Shown here piece after piece: positions 36,521 through 46,510 of a DNA stretch of 64,000 bases. Below the pieces are notes generated by a model. It did no database searches, was not told where the DNA came from, and worked only from the letters and a program-made list of their open reading frames with translations. Every line of letters begins with the position of its first letter. Within the stretch, counting starts at the first letter, position 1. The position numbers and the translations under genes are program-made. Source of the stretch: Inquilinus limosus DSM 16000 (lineage in GTDB: Bacteria; Pseudomonadota; Alphaproteobacteria; DSM-16000; Inquilinaceae); the NCBI RefSeq assembly GCF_000423185.1, contig NZ_AUHM01000002.1, forward strand, positions 429,320-493,319, given 5' to 3'.

Positions 36521-37069
36521 TCACACCGCCAGCGTCGGCGGCCGCGCCCCCTCCAGCTCCAGCAGCGCCGCCTTGCGGTGCAGGCCGCCGCCGTAGCCGG
36601 TGAGGGTGCCGTCGCTGCCGACGAGGCGGTGGCAGGGCACCACCACCGAGATCGGGTTGGCGCCGTTGGCGGCGCCGACGGCGCGGACCGCCTGCGGCCG
36701 GTCGATCCGCTGCGCCAGGTCGCGATAGGTCAGGACGACGCCGCAAGGAATGGCGCAGAGCGCCGCCCAGACCAGGCGCTGGAACGGCGTGCCGAAGGGC
36801 GCCAGCGGCAGGTCGAAGGCCCGGCGCCGGCCGGCGAAGTATTCGCCCAACTGGCCCGCGATCGGGCGGATGGCGGCGGGATCGGCCGGGCCGGTCGGCA
36901 GCCCCTGCCGCTGCACGCGGCGCTGGCTGAAGGTCGGGGTGCCGTCGGCGTCCTCGAAGTCGAGGCCGACCAGGGCGCCCGTGGCGTCGACCAGCGCCAG
37001 CATCCGGCCCAGCGGCGTGTCGACCGGGCCGCCGGCGATCGGAGGGATGGGCTCGGCGAGGGTGATCAT
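36521..37069 (-). CDS. ogt: Methylated-DNA--protein-cysteine methyltransferase
   Basis: 182 residues. Repairs O6-alkylguanine by suicidal transfer to the active Cys in ISVVVPCHRLVGSDGTLTGYGGGLHRKAALLELEG. The helix-turn-helix region AIPCGVVLTYRDLAQRIDRPQAVRAVGAANGANP precedes it. No N-terminal Ada domain, so it is the Ogt type. It lies 55 nt downstream of the GH94 gene on the same strand and may be read from that transcript. Confidence 0.96.
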   Translation of the reverse strand: MITLAEPIPPIAGGPVDTPLGRMLALVDATGALVGLDFEDADGTPTFSQRRVQRQGLPTGPADPAAIRPIAGQLGEYFAGRRRAFDLPLAPFGTPFQRLVWAALCAIPCGVVLTYRDLAQRIDRPQAVRAVGAANGANPISVVVPCHRLVGSDGTLTGYGGGLHRKAALLELEGARPPTLAV

Positions 37070-37124
37070 GGCGGTATGACGCTCCAGGAAACCGGTGCCG
37101 GCAACCCGGATCTTGCGCCGGTCG

Positions 37125-40100
37125 TCACGCCGCCCCCGCCGGCCGGCCGTAGCGCCGCCGCTCTCCGCCGCGCTCCAGCTCGACCGCCAGGTCCGGATGC
37201 GCGGTGGGCAGCAGCGGCTCGAACAGCCTTTCGCCGAAGCTGCGGCGCAGGCCGAAGACGTGGCGCAGCATCAGGTTGGTGGTGAGGCCCGGCCCGCTGG
37301 AATAGACCCGCCAGCCGCCATCGGCGGCGATCGCCCCCTGCTTGACCAGATCCCAGTCGGTGCCGGCGGCGTAGCGGTCGGCGAAGGCCGCGTCGCTGGA
37401 GCTGAAATAGGCGTTGCGCTGGCGCGGCGCCGCGTTCGGCACCACCTCGGTCGACGCCACCGGGCTGGCCTGCAGCAGGATCCGCCACACCGCGTCGGCC
37501 TCGCCATGCGCCGCCATCGCCTCGCCGGCGCGGAGATGGGCGTGGGTGTACATCAGCCCGATCTCGCGGCCGAAGAAGGCGGCGGATTCGGCCCGGCGGA
37601 ACAGGGTCTCGACCCCGCCGCGATAGGCCACCGGCCGGTCCATCAGCCGGATGCCGTCCGGGAAGGTCAGGTGGTCGCGGATCAGGTCGAGGTGTCGCCG
37701 CACCGCCTCGCCCGCGAACAGCCCGGCGATCAGCGCCCGCTTCATCGGCAGCAGCGAATAGCGCAGGCCGGTGCGGGTGTCGCTGGGGTGCAGCAGCAGC
37801 TCGGCCACCGTGCCGTCCGGGTTGAACACGGCATAGCCGGCCAGCACGCCGTCGCGCAGCAGGTGGCGCTCCAGGTCCCAGTGCATCGCCCCGGCCAGCG
37901 CCTCGATCTCCCGCGCCCGGGCGGACCGGCCGGCGCGGTCCAGCACTGCGGCCCAGCGGCCGAGCTGCTGGATCAGCAGGGCCACGGTCCAGGCGCTGAC
38001 CATCCAGTCGCGCAGATGCGGGTCGACCGGCTGCAGCGAATCGTTCCAGTCGCCCTCGCCGTAGCGCAGCAGCCGGGTGCCGGGGATGAAGCGCTCCTGC
38101 ACCACCGCGACGATGCGGTCGATATGGGCCGAGACCGGGTCCTGCCGCTCCGTCCGGGTGAAGTCCTGCTCGTCGCGCCAGGCCACCTTCTCGTCGAGGA
38201 AGGCGAGGTCGCCGGTGGCCTCGACGTAGTCGCACAGCGCCTTCAGCGGCCAGACGATCACGTCGCCATGGGCGTGCCGGTCCTGGATCGGCGAATACGG
38301 CTCCAGCATGAACCATTGCGGCCAGTCGCCCCGGACCTCGTATTGCTGGGCGAAGACGGTGCGCAGGGTCTCCTTCACCGCGGCGTCGTGCTCCAGCGCC
38401 AGCAGGAACTCGACCGCGCCCTGGCAGACGTCGCGCGTGCCCCAGGCGCCGCCGGTGTACTGCTCCAGCCCGTGCGGCACGGTCAGGTGGATCATCGCGT
38501 CATGCGCCAGCCAGGGGAAGGCGGCGTCCAGCGCCTCGCCCTCCGCCCCGCCGCCGGTGATGCGCAGGCCGCGCGTCACCTCCTTCCAATGGGCGTTGGC
38601 CGAGGCCAGCATCTCCTCGAAGGACACGCCGACGGCATAGCGGTCGGCCAGGGCGGCGGCCGCGTCCGGGTCGGTCAGTGACCCGGTGACGGCGAAGCCG
38701 AAGCCGGCCACGGCGGCGGTGCGCAGCGCGATGTATCCGCCGCCCCGCCCCTGCCCGTCGGCATAGAGCAGCTCGTCGCCGCCGATCGCCTCGATCGCGT
38801 CCGGGGTGGGCGTCACGAGGTGGTAGATCGAGTCGGGATAGCGCTGCCCCCACAGCCAATCGGGATCCGGACGCAAGGAGATTCGCTTGCCGGCAGCGTC
38901 GACCGAGACCCGCCCGGCCTGTTCCAGCTCACGCTCGCCGAGCACCAGATGGCCGAGCACGAGGAAGCGGCAGGGCGCGCCCTCGACCTCCACCCGCCAC
39001 TGCATCGCCGTTTCGGCGCCGGAGATTGCGGCGCGGACAATGACGGTGCGGCCGCCGAAGCGGTAGATCCAGCGGGCCTCCGCCAAGCCCATCTCGAAGG
39101 CCGAAGGCACCGACAGCAGGCGCCAGCCCTCGCCCGCGTTCACCAGGATCCGCAAGCCCGAGGCGCGGGTGATGTTGTAGGGGTCGCGCGAGACCGAGAG
39201 CAGCTTGTGGAAGGAGGTGTTGCCGATTGTCAGCTGGGCGGCGAAGACGCCATGCGCCCAGACCGTGGCGCAGAGCAGGTCGTCCGCCGGCAGCAGGGCC
39301 GAGCCGGAGCGCAGCAGCGCGCCGTGGCGGCGGCGCAGCCCCAGCTCCTTCGCCCGCAGCACCACGTGCCGGTTCAGGTCGTCCTCATCGACAAAGAAGG
39401 ATTGCAGCGCGCCATCGCGCTTTTCCTCCAGCCGCCGGGCCGGCCACAGCCGGTCGAGCGCGGCGGCGTCGAGATCCTCGGCGACCAGCGGCGGCGCGTC
39501 CTGCAGCAGGCCGCGCACCGGCGTCTCCAGCGCCACCTCGGCCGGGCGGAAGGATTCGGCGGCCTTCAGCGCCTGCTCGACCACGGCGAGATCCCCGTCG
39601 CCGGAGGCCGCCTTGTGGTCCGGCACGAACAGGCCGAAGAAGCTCCAGGCCGCGGCGGCACCGGGCGCCAGCGTCATGGGGGCGGAGGCGATGGCCGGGC
39701 AGGCGGCCTCGTGCTGCAGCCGCTCGTCCGGCAGGTCGCCGGCGACCTCGGCGCGGTCGCGGAAGCCGGGGCCGAAGCTCTGCGCCGCATCGGTGGCGAA
39801 GCCGGCCGAGCCCTCCAGGCAGCCATGCGCCACCCAGGGATTGCGGCCGCCCTGGGCCAGGGCCTGGCGGCTCATCACCACCGGCCCGAGGCGCGGGTGC
39901 CGGGCGATGTGGTGGTCGATGTATTGCGAGGCGTAGGCCTCGTTGTTCATCAGGAAGCCGCGGCTGCCGAGGCCGACATCCTGCAGCAGCACGGCCGAGA
40001 CCTCGGCCGCGACGACGCCCTTGTTCTCGACCTCGACCCGCCACAGCCAGAGAGCCGTGTCCGGCGCCAGCCAGAGGGTGACGCGGTGCGAGAGGCCGCC

Positions 40101-40397
40101 GGTCTCGCCGGCCCAGACGAATCGATCTTCCCCCGCGCCGACCTGCAGCCGCGCCGTCGGCCCGACAGCCTCGATCACACGGCCGCCGCCGAGCCGCAGC
40201 AGCACCCGGCCGATGCCGCCCGCGAGTGGCGATCCCAGCACCTGGTTGACCAGCACCAGGTCGCTCTTCTCGTCCGCCTGGTGCGACAGGGCGAAGAGCG
40301 TGCCGTTCGGCAGCAGGGCGGCGGCGAGGCCGGTGCGGTTGGCGATCCGGCGCAGCCCGAGCTGGGCGTCGCGCGGCAGGGTGAATTCGGCCGTCAT
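37125..40397 (-). CDS. GH94 phosphorylase, 1,2-beta-oligoglucan phosphorylase-like
   Basis: 1,090 residues, close to the size of characterised 1,2-beta-oligoglucan phosphorylases (about 1,100) and unlike 800-residue cellobiose phosphorylases. The GH94 catalytic (alpha/alpha)6 barrel has the general-acid motif LRYGEGDWNDSLQP (Asp in GDWND, residues 782-786), and GLEQYTGGAWGTRDVCQG plus PYSPIQDRHAHGDVIVWPLKAL. N-terminal ~600 residues are beta-sandwich domains. It would phosphorolyse beta-1,2-glucooligosaccharides to alpha-glucose 1-phosphate in the cytoplasm (no signal peptide). ATG 40397 has GGAGGGA. No beta-1,2-glucan synthase or transporter is nearby, so the physiological source is unclear. 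Confidence 0.85.
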   Translation of the reverse strand: MTAEFTLPRDAQLGLRRIANRTGLAAALLPNGTLFALSHQADEKSDLVLVNQVLGSPLAGGIGRVLLRLGGGRVIEAVGPTARLQVGAGEDRFVWAGETGGLSHRVTLWLAPDTALWLWRVEVENKGVVAAEVSAVLLQDVGLGSRGFLMNNEAYASQYIDHHIARHPRLGPVVMSRQALAQGGRNPWVAHGCLEGSAGFATDAAQSFGPGFRDRAEVAGDLPDERLQHEAACPAIASAPMTLAPGAAAAWSFFGLFVPDHKAASGDGDLAVVEQALKAAESFRPAEVALETPVRGLLQDAPPLVAEDLDAAALDRLWPARRLEEKRDGALQSFFVDEDDLNRHVVLRAKELGLRRRHGALLRSGSALLPADDLLCATVWAHGVFAAQLTIGNTSFHKLLSVSRDPYNITRASGLRILVNAGEGWRLLSVPSAFEMGLAEARWIYRFGGRTVIVRAAISGAETAMQWRVEVEGAPCRFLVLGHLVLGERELEQAGRVSVDAAGKRISLRPDPDWLWGQRYPDSIYHLVTPTPDAIEAIGGDELLYADGQGRGGGYIALRTAAVAGFGFAVTGSLTDPDAAAALADRYAVGVSFEEMLASANAHWKEVTRGLRITGGGAEGEALDAAFPWLAHDAMIHLTVPHGLEQYTGGAWGTRDVCQGAVEFLLALEHDAAVKETLRTVFAQQYEVRGDWPQWFMLEPYSPIQDRHAHGDVIVWPLKALCDYVEATGDLAFLDEKVAWRDEQDFTRTERQDPVSAHIDRIVAVVQERFIPGTRLLRYGEGDWNDSLQPVDPHLRDWMVSAWTVALLIQQLGRWAAVLDRAGRSARAREIEALAGAMHWDLERHLLRDGVLAGYAVFNPDGTVAELLLHPSDTRTGLRYSLLPMKRALIAGLFAGEAVRRHLDLIRDHLTFPDGIRLMDRPVAYRGGVETLFRRAESAAFFGREIGLMYTHAHLRAGEAMAAHGEADAVWRILLQASPVASTEVVPNAAPRQRNAYFSSSDAAFADRYAAGTDWDLVKQGAIAADGGWRVYSSGPGLTTNLMLRHVFGLRRSFGERLFEPLLPTAHPDLAVELERGGERRRYGRPAGAA

Positions 40398-40531
40398 ATT
40401 TGCGTTCCCTCCGTCCCGCTTCCCTTCTACCCCGGCCCGGAGCCGATGCCTATGGGACCCGATGCCTGCCTTGGCGCCGTCGCAATTCGCCTCTCTACTC
40501 CGGACCAACCGCAACCCATCCGGAACCGACC

Positions 40532-41272
40532 ATGACCCGCTTCCGCCCCAGCCTCCTTGCCGTCGCCCTGCTGGCCGCCGTCGCCGTGCCGGGCATGACC
40601 GCCATCTCGGCGCCGGCCCTGGCCGCCGAGGCCGGCCAGACCGCGCCGACCCTGACCATGACCGGCGAGGGCAGCGCCAGCGCCGCGCCCGACCAGGCCT
40701 TGGTCACCAGCGGCGTCACCAGCGAGGGCAAGACCGCGCGCGAGGCCGTGGAGGCCAACAGCACGGCCATGGGCGCGCTGATCGACGCCTTCAAGAAGGC
40801 CGGCATCCAACCGGCCGACCTGCAGACCAGCGGCTTCTCGGTGCAGCCGCGCTACGCCGCGCCGAAGGAAGGGTCGGGCGACGCGCCGCGGATCGACGGC
40901 TACGAGGTGCGCAACCAGGTGACGGTCCGGATCCGCGACCTGACCAAGCTGGGCGCGATCCTCGACACGGCGGTCGCCACCGGCTCGAACCAGATCGACG
41001 GCATCGGCTTCGGCCTGGCCGACCCGGCGCCGGTGCTGGACAAGGCGCGCGAGGCCGCGGTGGCGGACGCCAAGCGCAAGGCCGAGCTGATCGCCAAGGC
41101 GGCCGGGGTGAAGCTGGGCCGGATCCTGGCGATCAGCGAGCCGGGGGTCGAGCCCGGCCCGCGCCCGATGATGGCCGCCTATGCCATGGAGAAGGCGGCC
41201 GCCGTGCCGGTCGAGGCCGGCGAGAGCGAGTTCAAGGCGCGGGTGACCGTGACCTGGGAGATCGCTCAGTAA
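40532..41272 (+). CDS. Periplasmic SIMPL (DUF541) domain protein
   Basis: 246 residues. Signal peptide (1-32, ending ALAAEA), then a SIMPL domain from TLTMTGEGSASAAPDQALVTSGVTSEGKTAREAVEANSTAM through VADAKRKAELIAKAAGVKLGRILAISE to the C-terminal strand. SIMPL proteins such as YggE and BP26 form periplasmic oligomers and reduce oxidative stress. It is followed by a GTCAT-type repeat. Confidence 0.93.
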   Translation: MTRFRPSLLAVALLAAVAVPGMTAISAPALAAEAGQTAPTLTMTGEGSASAAPDQALVTSGVTSEGKTAREAVEANSTAMGALIDAFKKAGIQPADLQTSGFSVQPRYAAPKEGSGDAPRIDGYEVRNQVTVRIRDLTKLGAILDTAVATGSNQIDGIGFGLADPAPVLDKAREAAVADAKRKAELIAKAAGVKLGRILAISEPGVEPGPRPMMAAYAMEKAAAVPVEAGESEFKARVTVTWEIAQ

Positions 41273-41299
41273 GCACGGCGCCCTTAAGATCCCTACTTC

Positions 41300-41388
41300 G
41301 TCATGGCGAGGCGCGCAGCGCCGTGGCCATCCAGGGGGCCGGTGCGAGCTGCCCTGGATGGCCACGCCCCTTCGGGGCTCGCCATGAC
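41300..41388. repeat. GTCAT...ATGAC palindromic intergenic repeat, copy 4
   Basis: Begins GTCATGGCGAGGCGCGCAGC and ends GGGCTCGCCATGAC, with inner GTGGCCATCCAGGG and CCCTGGATGGCCAC arms. It lies between convergent genes and can fold over its full length. Confidence 0.85.
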
Positions 41389-41410
41389 GATGTGAGCGTG
41401 GCTCCGGGGG

Positions 41411-41902
41411 TCACTGCCCCTGAATGACGTGGATCGCCTCATACACGCGGCGGACCTGGTCGGCATAGGGCCGGCCCGCCGCCAAGTTCTCCGGCCCGGC
41501 ATTGTAGGCGGCGACCGCGGACCAGATGTCGCTGCCGCCGGTCGCCACGCGCATCTCGCGCAGGATCTCGCCCCCGACCAGGAGGCAGACGCAGCGGTCG
41601 GACAGCAGCACCTCGCGGGTGACGCCGAGCGCGGCCAGGCGCGGATAGTGGATCGAGTTGATCTGCATCATGCAGACATCCTCGGTGCCGTTGCCGTTGG
41701 CGGCGTTCACCGCCTGCTGCCGCCAGCGGCTCTCGACATAGGACATGGCCAGGATCAGCTCGGTCGGCACCCCGGCCTGGCGGGCGGCGCGGGCCATGCA
41801 ATCCCCGGCCGAGGCCGGGCCCGGCAGCGCCAGGGCGAGCGCCGCCAGCGCCGCCGCCACCGGTCTTCGCCCGCCGATCCTGTCCCCGCCATGTAGAGCC
41901 AT
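41411..41902 (-). CDS. Lytic transglycosylase (SLT domain), exported
   Basis: 163 residues. Signal peptide through GPASAGD, then a lysozyme-like SLT fold: catalytic Glu in ILAMSYVESRWRQQAVN, CMMQINSIHYPRLAALG, and WSAVAAYNAGPENL. It cleaves murein to 1,6-anhydro products in the periplasm. The small size is like VirB1 or IagB, but no secretion genes adjoin. ATG 41902 begins a normal signal peptide; the frame is open further upstream. Confidence 0.9.
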   Translation of the reverse strand: MALHGGDRIGGRRPVAAALAALALALPGPASAGDCMARAARQAGVPTELILAMSYVESRWRQQAVNAANGNGTEDVCMMQINSIHYPRLAALGVTREVLLSDRCVCLLVGGEILREMRVATGGSDIWSAVAAYNAGPENLAAGRPYADQVRRVYEAIHVIQGQ

Positions 41903-42039
41903 GGGATCCGCCCCGCGCCGCCCACAGGTTGCGAAGCCTATCGCATTCGGCTTGCCGATCAATGACATCGGCCTATACCGGGTGTGAAGCGGATGCGAGC
42001 CGCAGACCAGCGCCCGCAGCGGAGAGCCGAGGAGGACCG

Positions 42040-44121
<2,082 letters not shown>

Positions 44122-44179
44122 GCGGGTGTCCCGCAGGGATGGCCGCGGCGGCTCCCCGCGAGGGTGGTTGTGGGGGCTA

Positions 44180-44201
44180 CCTCTCCCGTTCACGGGAGAG
44201 G
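44180..44201. repeat. CCTCTCCCG hairpin in the 210-bp gap
   Basis: Perfect 9-bp arms around TTCA, between convergent fadJ-like and soxA genes. The stem resembles parts of the element at 34046. A second small hairpin, GGCGG/CCGCC at 44269-44282 followed by TTT, could end the rightward transcript. Nothing else is evident in this gap. Confidence 0.5.
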
Positions 44202-44331
44202 CAAAAATAATCGGTTCTCCAAGATCTGAGGACACCTCGCGCGACAACCGCGCGCTCACCCCGTATCCGGCGGTTTGCCGCCTTTGAACGAAAACGGCCG
44301 CTAATACCACTGCGATCGTAACCCACCGGTG

Positions 44332-45093
44332 TCAGGGACGCACCCCCGGGGTTTCGATCGGCAGCCCTGCGGCTCGCGAGCGCAGATAGAGCTCGAGCGC
44401 CGTGAACTCCGGCGCGCCCCAGGCGTAGGGCTCGGCCCGCACCCCGATCATGCAGTTGCGCATCCGCCGCTGCAGCGACCCCACCGACTGCCATTCCAGC
44501 CGGTAGATCGGATAGCCGGTCGGATGCGCCTGCGTGATCGCGCTGCCGCCCAGCCTCTGCCCCCAGCGCTCGTCGTGACAGACGGCGCAGGACAGGTCGA
44601 GCTGGCCGATCCGCCGCTCGAACAGCCGGCGCCCGTCCTCGACGAAGGGCTTCAGCCGCTCGTCGTCGACGGGCTCGACCGGCATGCCGCGCGACTGGTG
44701 CGCGACATAGGTGGTCAGGGCCAGCAGCTCCTCGCTTTCGTGGTCGAAAGGCGTCGCACCTTGCCGCGCCATCCGGCACTGGTTGATCCGCCCCTGCAGG
44801 TCGATCGGCCGGCCGCTCGCCGCGTCGAAGGCGGGGTAGCGGGCCGCGACGCCGCGCATGCCGGCGGCCGCGTCGCCGTGGCAATCGGCGCAGGACCGGC
44901 CGGCCGCGCCCTCCGGCTGCCGCCACAGCGCCTCGCCCTGCATCACCCACAGCATGCCGGGGTTGGCGGCATCGTCCCGCTGCAGCGCCTGCGTCTCCGG
45001 CGCCATGAAGTCGAATCCCGAGCGCCGGTCGGCATTCGGGGCCTGGCCGCCGACCGCCAGGGCCATGCCGAGCAGCAGGAGCGTCCGCCGCAT
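44332..45093 (-). CDS. soxA: SoxA, dihaem cytochrome c of the SoxAX complex
   Basis: 253 residues. Periplasmic SoxAX attaches sulfur substrates to the SoxY cysteine. Signal peptide about 1-18. Two haem motifs, CADCH (68-72) and CAVCH (169-173), make it the dihaem type. Cys106 and Cys214 (RNCMIGVRAEPYAWG) match the two axial Cys ligands; Cys214 corresponds to the catalytic persulfide ligand. C-terminal LELYLRSRAAGLPIETPGVRP is family-typical. The soxZ stop and this ATG share one base (TGATG). Confidence 0.95.
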   Translation of the reverse strand: MRRTLLLLGMALAVGGQAPNADRRSGFDFMAPETQALQRDDAANPGMLWVMQGEALWRQPEGAAGRSCADCHGDAAAGMRGVAARYPAFDAASGRPIDLQGRINQCRMARQGATPFDHESEELLALTTYVAHQSRGMPVEPVDDERLKPFVEDGRRLFERRIGQLDLSCAVCHDERWGQRLGGSAITQAHPTGYPIYRLEWQSVGSLQRRMRNCMIGVRAEPYAWGAPEFTALELYLRSRAAGLPIETPGVRP

Positions 45094-45413
45094 CAGGTGA
45101 CGGTGATCTCGACCGAGGCCCGCTCGACGGTGCCATGGTCGTCGGTCCAGGCGAATTCGAGCGTCCCGGACTCCGTGGCCACGGTGGTGAAGGCGATGAA
45201 GGGGTTGGCGGAGACGGCCGGGAACAGCTCGGCCGAGAACACCTCGACGCCATTATAGGTGCAGGCGAAGCGGTGGATGATGTCGCGGGGGATGAACTGG
45301 CTGTTCGGGCCGAGGCGGTGGCCGGTCTCCATCTTGTGCGCGATCATCGCCTTGATCTCGATGACCTCGCCGCGGCGGGCCGTCTTCGGCGCGTTGATCA
45401 GGGGCTTGGTCAC
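45093..45413 (-). CDS. soxZ: SoxZ, sulfur carrier partner
   Basis: 106 residues, normal length, no signal peptide as expected since it is exported with SoxY. Immunoglobulin-like fold with PKTARRGEVIEIKAMIAHKMETGHR, FACTYNGVEVFSAELFPAVSANPFIAFTTVATESGTLEFAWTDDHG. It holds the SoxY carrier arm. GTG 45413 overlaps the soxY stop by four bases. Confidence 0.96.
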   Translation of the reverse strand: MTKPLINAPKTARRGEVIEIKAMIAHKMETGHRLGPNSQFIPRDIIHRFACTYNGVEVFSAELFPAVSANPFIAFTTVATESGTLEFAWTDDHGTVERASVEITVT

Positions 45414-46078
45414 GACAGGTCCTCGATGCAGGCGGCGAGGGTCACGATCACCTCCGCCTCGGCCGACCAGACGCTGCCGTCACTCATCTCAGCCAGGGCG
45501 ACGACGGTCTGCGAGGTGGCGAGGCGGATCCGTGTCGACACGCTGGCCCGGCCGGACCGCGGGCCGAGATGGAAGATCGCGATATCGGCCTGCGGGTTCT
45601 TCTCGTTGAACAGGGCGATGCGGCGGACGTGGTCGGCTTCGGTCATCGGGCTGTCCACCGCCACCGTCACGCCGACGGCGTTGCCGTTCTCGACCAGGGG
45701 CGGGATGTCGAACCGCACCCGGCCGGGCCGGATCTCGGCCTCGCCGGCGAAGCCGCGGATGGCCTCCTCCAGCGACGGGCGGGCGCGGGCCGGCCTTGGG
45801 GCCAGGACCAGCACGGCGAGGCCTGCGCCGGCTGCCAGGAGGCCACGGCGGGCCAAAGTCAGTGAGTCCCCCCTCCCCTCGCGGGAGGGGGATAGGGGGA
45901 GGGGGGTTTCGCGGTTTGCCTCCGGCCCAGATTGCGGCCACTCGGCGCGAGCGGCGAGTTCAATGCCCTGCGCATTCGCGCGCGGACGCGCGCAGACCCC
46001 TCCCCCTGCCCCCCTCCCGCAAGGGGAGGGGGGACTCTTATTGCCTGGGTGAATGGGTTTGATGCGGAAGTCCGCCAT
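45410..46078 (-). CDS. soxY: SoxY sulfur carrier with unusual leader and C-terminus
   Basis: Up to 222 residues; typical SoxY is about 150. The mature domain starts near RPSLEEAIRGFAGEAEIRPGRVRFDIPPLVENGNAVGVTVAV, followed by HVRRIALFNEKNPQADIAIFHLGP, clear SoxY. A Tat-like leader LTLARRGLLAAGAGLAVLVLAP precedes it. Before that, 75 residues are encoded by a palindromic repeat inserted in frame. The start is therefore ambiguous: ATG 46078 (3 nt from the soxX stop) or TTG 45856, which has an AGGGGGGA provided by the repeat. The usual C-terminal GGCGG arm reads AACIEDLS: one Cys, no flanking glycines. Confidence 0.88.
   Translation of the reverse strand: MADFRIKPIHPGNKSPPSPCGRGAGGGVCARPRANAQGIELAARAEWPQSGPEANRETPLPLSPSREGRGDSLTLARRGLLAAGAGLAVLVLAPRPARARPSLEEAIRGFAGEAEIRPGRVRFDIPPLVENGNAVGVTVAVDSPMTEADHVRRIALFNEKNPQADIAIFHLGPRSGRASVSTRIRLATSQTVVALAEMSDGSVWSAEAEVIVTLAACIEDLS
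45865..46036. repeat. 172-bp palindromic element with 13-bp terminal inverted repeats, inside soxY
   Basis: AGTCCCCCCTCCC (45865-45877) and its exact complement (46024-46036) bound the element. Each end forms its own hairpin (45869-45891 and 46009-46033). It sits within the 5-prime part of the soxY reading frame and stays open in that frame. It is G/C-run-rich, unlike the surrounding coding sequence. No target duplication is obvious. Confidence 0.8.
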
Positions 46079-46081
46079 CCC

Positions 46082-46510
46082 TCACTCCCTCAGCGTCGCG
46101 AGATAGGCGATCACGTCCTCGATCTCTTCGGCCGTCAGCACGGGCTTCCCCTGCCAGGCGGAGGCGACGCGCTCGAAGCCGTCGGACCGATAGTATGACG
46201 GCATGATCGAGCCCGGGACCAGGCGCTTCATGTCGACCACGCGCAGCCGCAGTTGCCCCTCGCTGAAACGCGCGCCGATGCCCCGCAGGTCCGGCGCCAG
46301 CGTGCCCTGCTGGTGCGGCGGGGCGAAGGGGCCGGCATGGCACAGCGAGCACAGGCTGCGGTGCCGGTCGGCCATCAGCGCCTGGCCCCGCGCCGGGTCG
46401 CCGGGACGGCCGGTGAGCGATGCCGGGATGGCGTCGCCCTCGACCTCATACGGTTGCGCGGCCGCCGGCGACATCGCGGTGAGCGCGGTCAGGACGAGCA
46501 CCGCCCTCAT
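46082..46510 (-). CDS. soxX: SoxX, monohaem cytochrome c of the SoxAX complex
   Basis: 142 residues. Signal peptide 1-18 (ending PAAAQ). Haem motif CSLCH in HRSLCSLCHAGPFAPPHQQG and distal Met in VPGSIMPSYYRSDG, then WQGKPVLTAEEIEDVIAYLATL. With SoxA it links thiosulfate-type sulfur to SoxY and passes electrons to cytochromes. ATG 46510 overlaps the flavoprotein stop by four bases. Confidence 0.95.
   Translation of the reverse strand: MRAVLVLTALTAMSPAAAQPYEVEGDAIPASLTGRPGDPARGQALMADRHRSLCSLCHAGPFAPPHQQGTLAPDLRGIGARFSEGQLRLRVVDMKRLVPGSIMPSYYRSDGFERVASAWQGKPVLTAEEIEDVIAYLATLRE

Noticed and set aside
41411-41902. VirB1-type gene of a type IV secretion system
   Set aside because: Size and fold fit, but no vir or tra gene lies nearby; a general lytic transglycosylase is enough.
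44180-44201. Hairpin as the soxA or fadJ-like intrinsic terminator
   Set aside because: The A/T run lies on the side that precedes the stem for the leftward transcript and gives an A-run for the rightward one, so neither has a U-tract after the stem.
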